This document shows, piece by piece, positions 47,965-58,699 of a stretch of DNA of 64,000 bases (its first letter is position 1; every line of letters begins with the position of its first letter). A program made the translations under genes and the position numbers. The notes under the pieces were generated by a model, which had not been told where the DNA came from, ran no database searches, and was given only the letters and a program-made list of their open reading frames with translations. Origin of the DNA: Typha latifolia (lineage: Eukaryota > Streptophyta > Magnoliopsida > Poales > Typhaceae); assembly GCA_019914945.1 (NCBI GenBank), contig CM034101.1, positions 9,249,188 to 9,313,187 of the forward strand, read 5' to 3'.

Positions 47965-48130
47965 GGGAGAGAGAGAGAGAGAGGGAGAGAGAGAGAGAGT
48001 GGCGTCAGTTGTTTGCCGCTTCACTGTTGGAAAGACTGGTCGCCACCTTCGCTGCTTTCGGCTGTGGAAGGAAAGTTCTAGGGTTTGCCGGTGTGCAGCG
48101 AGAGAGAAACGAGAGAGATCAGTGAGTGAG
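47965..48130. other. GC-rich leader-like segment with GA repeats
   Basis: A (GA)n tract is followed by a GC-rich stretch containing CTAGGGTTTGCCGG and GAGAGAAACGAGAG. Such sequence is typical of plant 5' leaders. It could be a leader acquired by the antisense hAT copy or an old promoter fragment. Its short frames are not convincing as protein. Confidence 0.35.
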
Positions 48131-48159
48131 AGAGAAGACAGTTGGTTTTTTTCCCTCCA

Positions 48160-48412
48160 CCTTATTTCCAAGTATTTGTTGTTGTCTTGTCAAACATCAT
48201 TCCTGCATTAGAAAGAAAGCTATTGGTGTCTGAGTTGAATAAGAAAGCAAGGCTAAAAGCTAAGACACTATCCATCACATCGGTAGGATCCAACATAACT
48301 TTCCCACTGTTTTCTATTAATTCTTTTGATATTCTTGAAATCTCTGCAACCAAAAGCATTTTTTCTCGAAGCTCGGGAATATATTTGGCACATTCTTCAT
48401 TGAAAGTCCAAC
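48160..48412 (-). pseudogene. Unrecognised gene fragment, antisense in the bHLH intron
   Basis: One minus-strand frame is open for about 83 codons with balanced composition: it begins CWTFNEECAKYIPELREKM, continues SKELIENSGKVMLDPTDVM and LAFSLAFLFNSDTNSF, and ends at a TAA. An acceptor-like TTTTTCAG lies just upstream on the minus strand. A second frame just upstream (NEAKLVGLSMKN) could join it after a one-base shift. It is not simple repeat and does not look like gag or pol. I do not recognise the protein. Confidence 0.4.
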
Positions 48413-49570
48413 AAGCTTAGCCTCATTTTACAACTGAAAAAGTACAGATTTACTGGTTAAACAAATTCAAAATAACTTTGGTTCTATCATGCTTACTGTT
48501 GAATAGAATACAATGTGATTGTTTAGTGCTTCAATTGATTGCATTGCTACACTGCTATTTAGTCTACCTGATCAATCATGTGTTCTCCAATATTGTTTTG
48601 CAACCTTTTGCTTGTACTAGAGTTGAAGTTTGAAACCTCCAACCTAAGAAGATAAGAATGATACAAATTTTATGGACCATATCAGGTTGAGCCAGTTCTA
48701 CCTGGAGCTTCATCTGACCAAGAACAACAAGGGTTCTAAAAACACTCAGTCAAGTCATGATAGGATCTTTCTCTAGCAAATTTAGGTTGAATTGATTGAT
48801 TAAGTTAATAATCGATCTAACATCCTAGCAAATTGGTGTGAATACAAAATGGTGATGGTAACCTCTGCATCTTAGGCTGGGGTAATTAATAATTGTTTAT
48901 AACCGAAGAAACTTATCAGTCTAATGAGAAGTGATGATCACATCAGAAGTCCTAATTGCCCTCCCTTTTCAATTGTGCTAGATATCATGAGCTTCCTTTC
49001 CATTTAACTGTGTTTGGTAGACAAAAGTAGGTTGGGCTAATGATGTTGGTCGGTGAATGAAACAAGGTAGAGGGCAAGCAATGGATAGTAGAGGGTCCTC
49101 TCCTGGTATATAATGCAACAACTGATATATTTTTGTGTTTATTATCTGTCGATACAAAGTGTGCGAAAACCAAAATTAATTTCTTGAATTTATTCCAATT
49201 TCTTTTTGCATCTTATAGACTAAGAAACCAAGAATTGCAAACTAATTTGGGACTCTATTTTGTAATGCAATCTATGTTTGCATGTGCCTGTGTAATCACT
49301 TGGCTATCCGCATAGTGCCAAACCTCACAGGGTTGCATTTTCTAGGAAAATCTCTTATACTGCATAATAGTTGGTCACCAAATACATCCAAATATCTATC
49401 TTCCATGTTCTTTGAAGTTGTTCATTTACTTGAGTTTCCTCACATATAGTTATGAACTTATGTACCTATATGAGATGCATATTTGCCTGTATACATATCC
49501 CCACCTACTGCATATGCACTATACATAGCTTGACTACCGCTTAACATTGATCTAATGTTACACTTTAGGT

Positions 49571-50099
49571 TGCATCTACCCTGCTGACCTCTATTAGTAT
49601 TTTATATTATTAGGGGGGAATACAACTTACACTGGTTAGACCAAAATTCAGAGTGCCTATTTGAACTTTTGTTTGTGCCATATAAACCCTTTGTAGCTTT
49701 AACCTATATGCAACCGCCTCAGAGATGGTAATTTTAATATTAAAAGACCAAAATACCCTTCTTGTTTTACAACAATTAGTTGGAAACTTTTTTTGGGTGG
49801 AAGTCCTTGTCATATTCTTCTTCCATTCCAGACATTCACTTTACTTTTACATTGGACATTGCAAATATTCCAAACTGAGATAATATAAAGGGCAAAATGG
49901 TTAAAAGTTTGATAGTTTTAACAAAAATTATCTTCACCATTAAATTTGGCTGGAAAAAATTAATGGTTGCACATAGGTTATTTAAGTGGGTTCAAGTGAC
50001 ATAAATGAATATTTAGGGAGACAATTTGGACGACCTAACTAAAACAGGGTAAAATGTATTTTCCCATGTCACCCTCCAAAAGTACAGGGTAGATGCTAA
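49571..50099. mobile_element. Inverted-repeat element, MITE-like
   Basis: GCATCTACCCTG near 49571 has its inverse CAGGGTAGATGC at 50085-50096. Further in, GGGGAATACAACTTACACTG faces CAGGGTAAAATGTATTTTCC. The inverted repeats span about 60-70 bp with mismatches around a non-coding AT-rich core. No clear target duplication was found, so the superfamily is open; long repeats of this type suggest a Mutator-like MITE. Confidence 0.5.
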
Positions 50100-50344
50100 T
50101 GGGGCTTACTCAGCGCTGGATAACACTGCATAAGGCTTCTTTTCTTATTTAAACAATCAGCATATATTTGTTATTTCTACTTTGAATTCTTTCCTACATA
50201 TGGAGGAACCAAAAAGGAAAATTATTATGGTTGTTTCTTTGTTATCTTTTATTTGCTGATCTGAATGGATATTGTTTCCATTTTGTACTTCACTTTTGGT
50301 TTAACCCTTTAGCATTGTTGTTTCTTTACTTCTAACTTTTCTAG

Positions 50345-50466
50345 CCAAAGGGTGGAATGCCAACCATGGAACTCCATTGCTGCTCGGAAGATTCAGAAAG
50401 CTGATCGTGAAAAAATGAGGAGGGATCGACTCAATGAACAGTTTGTTGAGTTGGGAAAGGCACTAG
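50345..50466 (+). CDS. bHLH transcription factor (subgroup IVb-like), exon 2 with the DNA-binding region
   Basis: The 122-base exon lies between a pyrimidine-rich acceptor (CTTTTCTAG) and a donor (CTAG/GTATTG). It encodes QRVECQPWNS, then IAARKIQKADREKMRRDRL and NEQFVELGKAL. This is the basic region with its conserved Glu and Arg residues plus helix 1 of a bHLH domain. It closely resembles plant bHLH11/bHLH121, nuclear DNA-binding proteins; in Arabidopsis bHLH121 acts with subgroup IVc partners in the iron-deficiency response. The loop and second helix, expected as a D-P-rich segment in the next exon, were not seen downstream. Either they lie beyond the window or the gene is truncated. No stop interrupts the exon. 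Confidence 0.85.
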
Positions 50467-50680
50467 GTATTGCAATTTACAGTCCTACAAAAGAATAAAG
50501 TGGAATACTTTACATGCACTAGAACATTAAAAAGATTAACTTTTTGTAAATAGGCTACTTAGCTTTATCTTGGTATATTGTCAGACATCCATTGTGGATT
50601 GATAGTTTCAAACTCTACCTATTCTCACAGACTTAACGTTTTTGAGCGTTTTGGCAAGTTCGCATGACACTCTAATTTCT
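50467..50680 (+). other. Start of intron 2, no repeat recognised
   Basis: About 200 bases of AT-rich intron-like sequence follow the exon 2 donor before retroelement LTR sequence begins. Confidence 0.5.
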
Positions 50681-50760
50681 TTGCACCTCGAATTAAAGTC
50701 AGCATAGAAGAAAGAAAGAGAGAAAGCCTTTATTAACACTTAGAGAAGAGGTATCTTGAT

Positions 50761-51614
50761 TAGGGTTGTCAAGCTTGACGAGCAGCTTGGGCTCGGCTCG
50801 GCTGAAATTCGAGTCCGGCTCGGCTCAGTCAGAGCCAAGTTAAGCCCGAGCCGTTGAAATTGGCTCAAAATTAATATCGAGCCGAGCCTTAAGCTAGAGC
50901 CGGCTCACTCAGGCTCGGCTCGATAGGCTCGATAGCCTGACTAACTACAACTAAAGACACGTGGCATAAAGGAATATATTGACACGTGTCCCCCACCCCA
51001 CCCCACTCTCACCCATCACCCGTCACCCACCCATCACCCTCACCCACCCATCACAACCCTCACCCACCCCACCCTCACCCATCACCTTCACCCACCCCAC
51101 CCTCACCCATCACCTTCACCAACCCCACCCTCACCCTCCCTACCCTTACCCATCACCCTCACCTACCCTACCCTCACCCTCACCCTCATCCATCAGACCA
51201 CCACCCATAGCCTCACCCTACGCGCCACACCTCCTGCTCCGTCGGCCTCCATCGGCAAGTCACCGTCACGGCTCCTCCTCCATCGATCATCTCCTCGGCA
51301 TTGGTCTCCTCTTCTTCCTCCACTCTGTCGGTTTCCTCCTCCATTGACCATTTCCTCGCCGTCACCTCCTACTCCATCCTTCTTCTACTCCTTCGGCAAG
51401 CCGCCGTCCACGCCGCCACCGCCTCATCCTCTAATCAAGCTCAAGCTCTGCTCGGGCTCGGCTTGGGCTTGGCTCGGGCTTGGTTAGGCTTAGGTCGAGC
51501 TCGGCTTGAATTGAGCTAAGCCGAGCCTGAGCAGAATTATAAGGCTCAAAATTAACTTCGAGTTGAGCCTGAGTTGGAGCCGGCTTGCTCAGGCTCGGCT
51601 CGTTTATGCCCTTA
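50761..51614. mobile_element. hAT-type MITE (854 bp) with GGCTCGG repeats
   Basis: It is flanked by a perfect 8-bp duplication ATCTTGAT (50753-50760 and 51615-51622). The ends are TAGGGTTGTCAAGCTTGA and, read inward from the other side, TAAGGGCATAAACGAGCC. Arrays of GGCTCGGCT/AGCCGAGCC fill both arms, as in the element at 38315-38956. The core differs and holds a CACCC-rich minisatellite. The 122- and 74-codon frames inside are repeat translations. Confidence 0.88.
50990..51215 (+). repeat. CACCC-rich minisatellite
   Basis: Irregular tandem units such as CACCCATCACCCTCACCC, almost free of G, in the MITE core. They explain the Pro/His/Thr/Ser-rich frames in this region. Confidence 0.9.
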
Positions 51615-51968
51615 ATCTTGATGAAGTCTCACTTTTTTTTATTTACTCAAAATTTAGATGAAATACAAGTAGCGCGTTTAAGCCCTTTATATAGGAAAGA
51701 AAACTTAGTTACTAAGTTATCATAACAAATATCTTTCCTAAATATTTAGAAGGAAATTGATAAGATCAAAAAGGTGTCATCTTTTGCCCTTATCGATCCG
51801 ACAATGGATAAGTTTGAGGCCTGTCTAGCAGTGGATAAGATCGAGTTTGACCAAAATACTGTAGTGTTCTTTGAGTCAGGTTTTGCTACTGCATTGCTGA
51901 TGCCCTTGAATTGCCATAGTACTTTAGTTTCAACTAAAATTTTGATGGGGCATCACATTCTCCCCCAC

Positions 51969-52904
51969 CTAATATGCGACCGCCTTGGTCGCGCGCTCGT
52001 AGTTCTTTAGCTACACCCTCGTTGCTTCTTGCCATTAATGTATTGTGCAATTTGGCATTCGTTGTTTCGCCTGACACATGACATAACTTTGTTCAAAATC
52101 CTCACCGCTCCAAGATGTGGCATTGGCATGACTTTGGTAGCAATAAGGAACTCCAAATCGACGATGAATTGGAAGTCATCAAGGTTTGTCACTGTTATGT
52201 TAGTCTGCCCTCTCCATGCGCCAAGTTGGATTTCGACGTCTTTGGATGCCTAAGATCGAGCAAGACTTAGAGTTTATAGCCTTTACTTGGTTATTTTACT
52301 TCTCTAGCTTGAGGCCAAGTTGTTTGGCCTCCGCGAGTGGCATGAAGTTGTGGATTGAGTAGTTGTCGATCATCACTTGAGTGGCTTCACTGTTTACCTT
52401 TATATCAATGCACATTAGATCCTTCTCCTTAAGGGGCTTGCCATCCCAAGTCTGTCATTGGATGACATTGATGAGTTGAATGGCTCTAATCATCTTGTCA
52501 TCGTCGCTATCCTCTTCCTCCGCGAGTCAGATAGCGTGCAATTTCTTTCAATTAGGTCAGTTGTGTGCCCAATGGTTATCTCTGCAAACATAGCATGAAA
52601 TATTTGCATTTTGGGGTTGGTATGTCGACCCTTGGTTCCATTCCTTGAAGGTCTTCTTGGCACCTTCTTTGCGGACTTCTTGGCTGCCATTGTCGTGGCT
52701 ATTGCCATTGCCGTGGCCATTGTCATTGCCGTGGCCATTGCCATTGCCGTGGCTATTGCCATTGCCAAATGTCAGCGGTTTTGGCTTGGCAACATGATCG
52801 CTTTTCCACTCATACTCAGAAAGTTTTTCAGCAATAGAGATGGCGGTGTTGAGGTCATTAACTTCTCTGGCCACCAACTCTTTGTGTTACCAACCAGATC
52901 TGGA
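51969..52904 (-). pseudogene. Ty3/gypsy gag C-terminus and protease, broken
   Basis: Frame 52877-52557 contains gag sequence (DLNTAISIAEKLSEYEWKSD), a Gly/Asn/His repeat stretch and a zinc-knuckle start (ISCYVCRDNHWAHN). Protease-like sequence follows: the complement of 52440-52330 reads DLMCIDIKVNSEATQVMIDN, then YSIHNFMPLAEAKQLGLKLE, where the DTGATHNF-type site is DNYSIHNF, so the catalytic motif is lost. 52192-52007 has MTNLDDFQFIVDLEFLIATK with VMPMPHL, the conserved end of plant gypsy protease. RT onward is missing. Confidence 0.75.
52680..52772 (-). repeat. In-frame repeat of GCCATTGCCGTG units inside gag
   Basis: Six- and eighteen-base units (CCATTGCCGTGGCC) encode Gly-Asn/Gly-His repeats on the minus strand. 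The other frames read as Met-Ala-Thr repeats and are shadows. Confidence 0.85.
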
Positions 52905-53457
52905 CTGATCCGGACGTAAGAAATTTATGAAATTTTAAGAGGTAGTAGCCTCGTGAGTTCGGGTTCTAATGACTCTAATTTCACCTAAATTGGAGGTTGG
53001 GATGAAAAGTTAAAAATAAAACAGTGGAACAAGGTCAGATAGGGCAGAACAGTAAATATCTGACATTGCGTCAGTCGTCGGAGGGTGGCGGACGGCCAAA
53101 GATGGTGGTGGCCGTATTGTAGGGTGGCTGCTGGAGGTAGGATGTGGCTAGGGTTTGGAAAGTTAAGATGTTTCTACGGCTATGATCTACTCTTAGAAAG
53201 ATATAGTGATCTAACGGCTAGATAAAATATAAGGACGAAAATAATAACATGACTAAACTCAAATTTCTTCTATTAATAATTATCAACACATGTCCACCTC
53301 TATTTATAGGAGTAAAATCCATAGCGAATCGGATCCACATACGGATTATTCAATTTATTTAAAATTCAAAACAATAAGATAAAGCTAAGTAATTAACTTG
53401 ACTCTACTTGAATTGACTCGACTTAACCCATGTGTCGGATCGTAACAATTCGTAACA
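52905..53457 (-). mobile_element. G3-type LTR, minus strand
   Basis: The right edge CGTAACA (53457) is followed by CATCACGCTTACGACACTTT and GTCCTCAAGG, a decayed polypurine and chromodomain-end region. A TATA box (complement of CTATTTATAGG near 53302) lies inside. A second piece of the same LTR lies at 62935-63065, sharing GGCCGTATTGTAGGGTGGC and TCTAACGGCTAGATAAA. Confidence 0.65.
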
Positions 53458-53485
53458 ATCCATCACGCTTACGACACTTTGTCCT

Positions 53486-53594
53486 CAAGGTGACTAGTGC
53501 TTATACAACTTGTGCTCATACAAGGTGACTAGTCCTTGTACTCATACAACTTGTGCTCAAGGTGACTAGTCCTTGTACTCATACAACTTGTGCC
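53486..53594 (+). repeat. Three tandem units of about 36 bp
   Basis: CAAGGTGACTAGTCCTTGTA, then CTCATACAACTTGTGC, occurs three times with small differences at 53486, 53521 and 53558. It lies where the integrase end of G3 is joined to gag. Confidence 0.85.
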
Positions 53595-53599
53595 AATCA

Positions 53600-54656
53600 G
53601 TGGATTCAGGTTCGTCTTTCTCGAGTCTGCCTAGGAACATGACGTTGGCTGGCTGTCGCTTGAATTTATTACTGAGGGTAAATCGGTTATCACAGTGAAA
53701 AACACAAGCATTTTTTTCGCCATTTTTCCAAGTCATTGGGCACAAAGCGGTGCGTGATCATCTGCCAGTTAGGTTGAGCTGTTGGTGTAGGCTGAGTCGG
53801 GGCAGATGTCGTATCTAGTGGGCTGTGGGCTTAGGCCTGAGCTCACTAATGAAGGTACTCTTTAGGGCTGAGTCAGACCAATTAGTGACTCGGTTGCATA
53901 TCCGCTCGAACTCCTCCCAGTAAGCTCGAATTGTTGTTGACTGAGTCAGCTTAGTCAACATGGCCTAAAAGTCCTCGTACTGGGTCAGACCGAACCGAGC
54001 ACAAGTTGCATTCACAAAGTCTTACCAAGACTCGAATGGTTGAGTCCACTCAGCTGACTGGTACCATCTAATCGCCACGCCCTCCAAGTGGAATGAGGTT
54101 AGTTGGACCTTCTGATGGTCGGGAATGCCATGGTATGTGAAAAATTGCTTCGCTAGATAGGTCAAGTCTAGCACATCTCCTCTTGAGAATTTTGGGAAAT
54201 CAAGCTTGACGGTCCGAGCTTGGATCCCAAAATGTGGTCTATCATCGCGGGCGAAGTGACCTCGGGGTCGAGGCTGGTCTCGTGGGTCATAGGCCCACAG
54301 GTTCGACTCATGTCGACCCTGGGCTGCATGTAGGTTCGGTTTAGTCTGATGACGCGGGCCCACCAGATCATTCCACCATTCATCCTCAGGTTCGTACTCA
54401 TGCTCGGGGTCATATTCATGGATTCCAAACTGGTTCGCACAAGGTCGAACCGGTTCGCGAAAATTTGGCCTGCCTTGAAAATTGTGCGCTTCATCTCCAA
54501 CCTAACCCTAACTCTAGGGCTGAATTTGGAATTCAGCCTAGGTGCGTCGCCGCAGGTTGCATGGGAGGCGGCTGGGTTCGGTCGTGGGTTGTCAGCAGTC
54601 AACCCTTGGCTGGTCCTCGTGGCGGTGGAATGGTGATGAGTGGCGGAGGAAGCCAA
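53600..54656 (-). pseudogene. Ty3/gypsy gag (G3), broken; pol deleted
   Basis: The start Met at 54656 is followed by an Ala/Pro/Thr-rich N-terminus. After a frame change at about 54360 comes the capsid entry KLDFPKFSRGDVLDLTY, then QKVQLTSFHLEGVAIRWYQS, a conserved plant chromovirus Gag segment. Decayed capsid sequence continues to about 53870. Instead of protease and RT, it runs into the integrase-end/polypurine region at 53460-53600, so almost the whole pol region is deleted. Its right side is cut by G2. Confidence 0.7.
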
Positions 54657-55285
54657 TTATCGAGCTCGAGCTCGAGGGGCTACAATGACGGCCATGGGGT
54701 TTCACACCACCCTAAGAAACGGTTTCACACCAAAATTCTCTAGAGAGCAAAATCACATAAACTTTCATTAACTTCCAAAGAAAATACGGGTCTATATATA
54801 GACCTACAATGAAATTAAGCACAAAACACCCTACATAGGAAATAAACAAAAGACACCCTAAATAAATTAAAATCATAACCAAATCCCTATATGAGGGATC
54901 AACTGTTGGTGCCTCCTGCGCTGGTACACATGCTATCGAGTCTTATCAGTGATGTCCGCATCATTCTCCCGGGGTGGAAGAGAATTCGATTCCGTTGAGT
55001 GTGCTGCTCTGCAGCTCTCATACTGCTCTAAGGTATCAGGGTGATGCACCTTTAAATCATAGCGATCAAGCCACGTGTCATCAGATGTAGGTCGTCCTTT
55101 CCAACGTACTAAATACCGTTGGGTTCCACCTTCTCTAGTTGAAATAATCTCATCATCACAAATTTTATCAATTTCGTCTGTTGTGTTAGGTAGAATATTG
55201 GGAAGTGGAGGTAAAAAGGGTCTCTCGTAAATAGGCTCATTGGTAGGCTCAGTATCTAGTGGGTTATCTGGGGTAAAATCTGGAA

Positions 55286-55994
55286 CTATAAAGCTACTAG
55301 ATCCTCAATATTAAAAGTAGAACTGATACCGAAATCATTGGGGAGGTCTAGAACATAAGCATTATCATTAATTTTCTTGAGAATTTTAAAAGGTTCGGCA
55401 CTTTGTGCATGCAACTTTTTGACAGTTCCAGATGAGAACCGTTCCGGACGTATCCGGACCATCACAAAGTCTCCAACATTAAATTCTTTGGATCTCCTTA
55501 AATCAGCTCGAAGTTTATAATTAGTATTATTTTGGGCAATTCTATTACTAATTTCTTTATGCAAGTCATGAATATGTGATGCGAATGCAGATGAGACTCA
55601 GACAATCTATGATAATGGGACATAGGAATGAGATCTATAGGTTGTCTAGGTTTGTAACCATATACTACCTCAGTTAGACTTAGACCTATTGATCTATTAA
55701 CATAATTATTATATGCAATGCAAATTCAGCAAATGGCAGTTTTTGATCCCAGTCTCTTAGATTCTCGCCAACAAGAGTTCTCAGAAGGTTACCTAAACTC
55801 CTACTCCTATTGACTACTTCAATTTGCCTGTCAGTTTGTGGGTGGAAAGCAGTTGAATATTGAAGCTTGGTTCCCATCTTATGCCATAGGGTTTTCCAAA
55901 AATAGCTAGTGAATTTCACATCCCTATCTGATACAATAGTTTTCTTTGATTTCAGTGAAAGCTTTAGTGGCACTTGTTGACCACTCAAATTCAT
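55286..55994 (-). pseudogene. G2 integrase core and C-terminus, broken
   Basis: 55994-55686 has [20 protein letters not shown] with the second catalytic Asp and [20 protein letters not shown] with the third acidic residue. 55564-55286 has RSKEFNVGDFVMVRIRPERF, then GPF-like KILKKINDNAYVLDLPNDFG and STFNIEDLV, the conserved integrase C-terminus. The integrase N-terminal domain and first catalytic Asp are absent, because sequence jumps from RT/RNase H to here at about 55996. Confidence 0.82.
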
Positions 55995-56007
55995 CTTTCT
56001 TGAGGCA

Positions 56008-57101
56008 TTATGTTATCGGAGCCATAATGGTACTAAACCCCTTGATGAACCGATGATAGAAGGTAGCGAGCCTATGAAAACTTCTCACATCTCTTATGGT
56101 ACGAGGTTCAGGCCATTCATTAATAGCTTTGACCTTATTAGGATCAGTAGATACTCCTTCGAATGAAACAATGAAACCCAAGAAAACAACTTTGTTTGTC
56201 AGAAAGGTACATTTCTTAAGGTTTGCATACAGTTGCTCTCTCCTCAAGACAGCGCAGATTTGACGAAGATGATCTATATGTTGCTCCCGAGATCGACTAT
56301 AGATAAGGATGTCATCAAAATATACGACTAAAAATTATCCTATAAAAGGTCGTAATATTTGAGTATCACTCTCATAAAAGTACTCAGAGCATTAGTCTAG
56401 CCAAAAGGCATAACCATCCATTCATATAACCCATCTTTTGTTTTAAACGCAGTCTTCCATTCATCGCTAGGGCGTATACGAATTTGGTGATAGCCACTTT
56501 TTAAATTTATCTTTGAAAAGATCGTGGCCCCTGCTATCATGTCCAGCATGCCATCCAAACGAGGAATGGGAAAACGGTATTTTACCGTTATTCGATTAAT
56601 GGTGCGGCTATCGACGCACATGTGCCAAATTCTATCTTTCTTTGGTGTTACCAATGCGGGAACTGCGCAAGGACTTAGGCTTTCCTTCAAAACGCCTTTT
56701 CTCAATAATTTGTCAACTTGCCGTTTGAGTTCAGCATGTTCAGTTGGGTTAAGTCTATAATGAGGCAAGTTAGGAAGAGATGCACCCGAGACGAAATTGA
56801 TAACATGTTGAATATCTCTCATTGGTGGCAATTTATCCGGGATATCCTCCAGAAAGATATCTAAGGATTCCTCAATCACAGCAGTGGCTTTAAAAGAAAT
56901 CGATTTATTAGGCTCGTTTAGAATTTCTCGAGCAGCAAGAATCAAAATAGGAGTTCCTTTACTCATCTCGCATTCAATGCTTCGCGCATTAATCAAGTTG
57001 ACTTTACTGTCCGAGTGGATGGGATCAGACTTCTTTTCCACCTTACCACTTCTAGGCTGCGATGGAAGAATTTTGATCTTCTTACCCTCGTGTTCAAACA
57101 T
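56008..57101 (-). pseudogene. G2 reverse transcriptase, broken
   Basis: Frame 57101-56397 holds the best-preserved RT in the window: LNPTEHAELKRQVDKLLRKG, ALVTPKKDRIWHMCVDSRTI and FPIPRLDGMLDMIAGATIFS. It continues KINLKSGYHQIRI up to WMVMPFG, with Asn for Asp in the usual SKIDL motif. The YFDDILIYS box falls in the frameshifted stretch 56396-56250. Frame 56247-56008 gives LGFIVSFEGVSTDPNKVKAI and the thumb. RNase H is deleted. Confidence 0.85.
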
Positions 57102-57211
57102 GCATATATTTGAAGACCATAAATATGCACATCATTATCAAATAGCTAAGGCCTTTCAAGAATAATTTGACCCACATCCATGGTCTATACATCGCACTAG
57201 ATTCTATTTTT

Positions 57212-58694
57212 CTAAGTCGTGAATTCAATTGGAACCAAACAACGCTCTTTTATCTTAAGCGTGGTTGAATTGATCCACGAAACCTTATAAGGATTAGGAT
57301 GGAAAAACGCTCTCAGGTTTAGTTTTGAAATAATGGAGGACACGACATTTATGCAGCTCCTACTATCCACAATTACTTTGCAATTTTTGCCTCCAATTTT
57401 TGTGAACGTGCGGAAAATAGAGCTACGCCTCCAATCATCATTGACTTTAGGTTGAGAGGGCACATCTAACAACATGTAACCTTGTGGAATCTATCTGCCT
57501 TAGGCATCCTAGAGTAGTTTTTTCCTCTTCGTCTTCAAAATCTCCTTTTTCACCATCTACATGGTGAATATATCCATCAAAGTCTTGTTCAGAGTCTTCT
57601 TCGAATGGTTCCTCAATTAAACTTATTTTATATGGGTTTGCACAATTTGCAGCAACATGTCCATAGCCTTAACACTTACAGCATTTGACCTGAGGATTAA
57701 TCTTAGAAAAGTCTTTCTCGACGCTCTTACCCATGTATTCTACCTTAGATTGTGAAGGGCTAGGGTAGATCGATTAAAAGATTGATTGGTAGGTTTGGCT
57801 TGATGAGGACTTGTGGAGAATTTATGAATTTGATGTCTTGTTTCGTAATTTCTTGAGATGTGGTTAGGTCTAGACTCGTCTAAGCCTTGAACTAAGTTGC
57901 AAGCTTTTTCCAAAGTATCAATGTTATAGGCAAAAAGTTCACTTCTCAAATCTTCACGTAGGCCAATCCTAAATCTGGACAAGATTTGCATAGGAGTTTC
58001 CGATTTGATCACGCTACACTGAACTAGCAATTCATCAAAAGCTGCAACGTAATCCTTAGCTGATTTAAACCCTTGGGTAAGTCGGTTCCATCTGTCTAGA
58101 AGTTAAGGGTAATAAGGTGGGAGATATTTACGTTTTAGCTCATTTTTCATGTCAACCTAAATTTCAATTGGAAGCTCACCCCTAATTTCACGAAGAGTCT
58201 CAACGTTGGTCCAGTATTGATTTGCTTGCCCATTCAATTTCATGGCAGCAAACTTGACCTTTCTATTTTCGACAAATCATACCATTTAAAGTAACGGTTC
58301 ATGTCTTTGATCCAGTCCAAGAAGTATTGCGGATCTAAACGATCATCAAACATCGGAGCATCAACTTTAATGCTTCGAAGGTACCGTTCATCAAGATCTC
58401 GTTTATTCCAAAGTGTTGACGAGGTAAAGGAGTGGGAGATTCACCATGTTCAAGGTCAAGGCGGTAATTATTTTGAGGAGCGGTGTGCTCACGGGGTCTT
58501 TCTACCTTATGTAGTCGTTCATCGATCACTCGTTGATACCCAAGCAAAATATCCTGAGTATCTCTAACTTGTTGAGCTAAGGTACCTAGTTGATCCATAA
58601 TATCGTCGAGCTTCTTAATAAGCTCGGGATCCATGCTACTGCTGGACTCAGTAGAATCACTGAGGAGATAAGTCTTACCTCTACGTGTTAGCAT
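57212..58694 (-). pseudogene. G2 gag and protease, broken
   Basis: The Met at 58694 begins MLTRRGKTYLLSDSTESSSS, followed by a coiled-coil-like stretch. A capsid part lies at 58030-57740 (MQILSRFRIGLREDLRSELF). A zinc-knuckle remnant is near 57660 (complement of TGCACAATTTGCAGCAACAT). The protease at 57475-57212 has CKVIVDSRSCINVVSSIISK, where the catalytic DSG is DSR. Stops and shifts separate the parts. Confidence 0.78.
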
Positions 58695-58699
58695 ACACT

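Larger units (their letters stand above)
35314..50344 (+). other. Intron 1 of the bHLH gene, about 15 kb, filled with transposons
   Basis: It is bounded by GTTCGTG at 35314 and a strong pyrimidine tract with CTAG acceptor at 50344. In order it contains an antisense LINE (35690-39960) split by a solo LTR with a MITE, an antisense hAT element (40020-47935) split by a complete gypsy element, an antisense gene-like fragment (48160-48412) and an inverted-repeat element (49571-50099). The coding transposons inside lie antisense to the host gene, except that the solo LTR is sense. Confidence 0.65.
50682..51955 (-). mobile_element. LTR of a separate chromovirus, minus strand, carrying a MITE
   Basis: The right edge is defined: GGGGCATCA at 51955 is followed by CATTCTCCCCCACC, the complement of a polypurine tract, and then by gag-protease sequence. 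On the minus strand the LTR starts TGATGCCCC and has a TATA-like complement of CTTTATATAGG near 51685. The left edge near 50682 is estimated. The MITE at 50761-51614 accounts for two-thirds of its length. Confidence 0.55.

Noticed and set aside
50979..51347. 122-codon Pro/His/Thr-rich frame
   Set aside because: It is encoded by a CACCC minisatellite inside a MITE whose ends and target duplication are defined.
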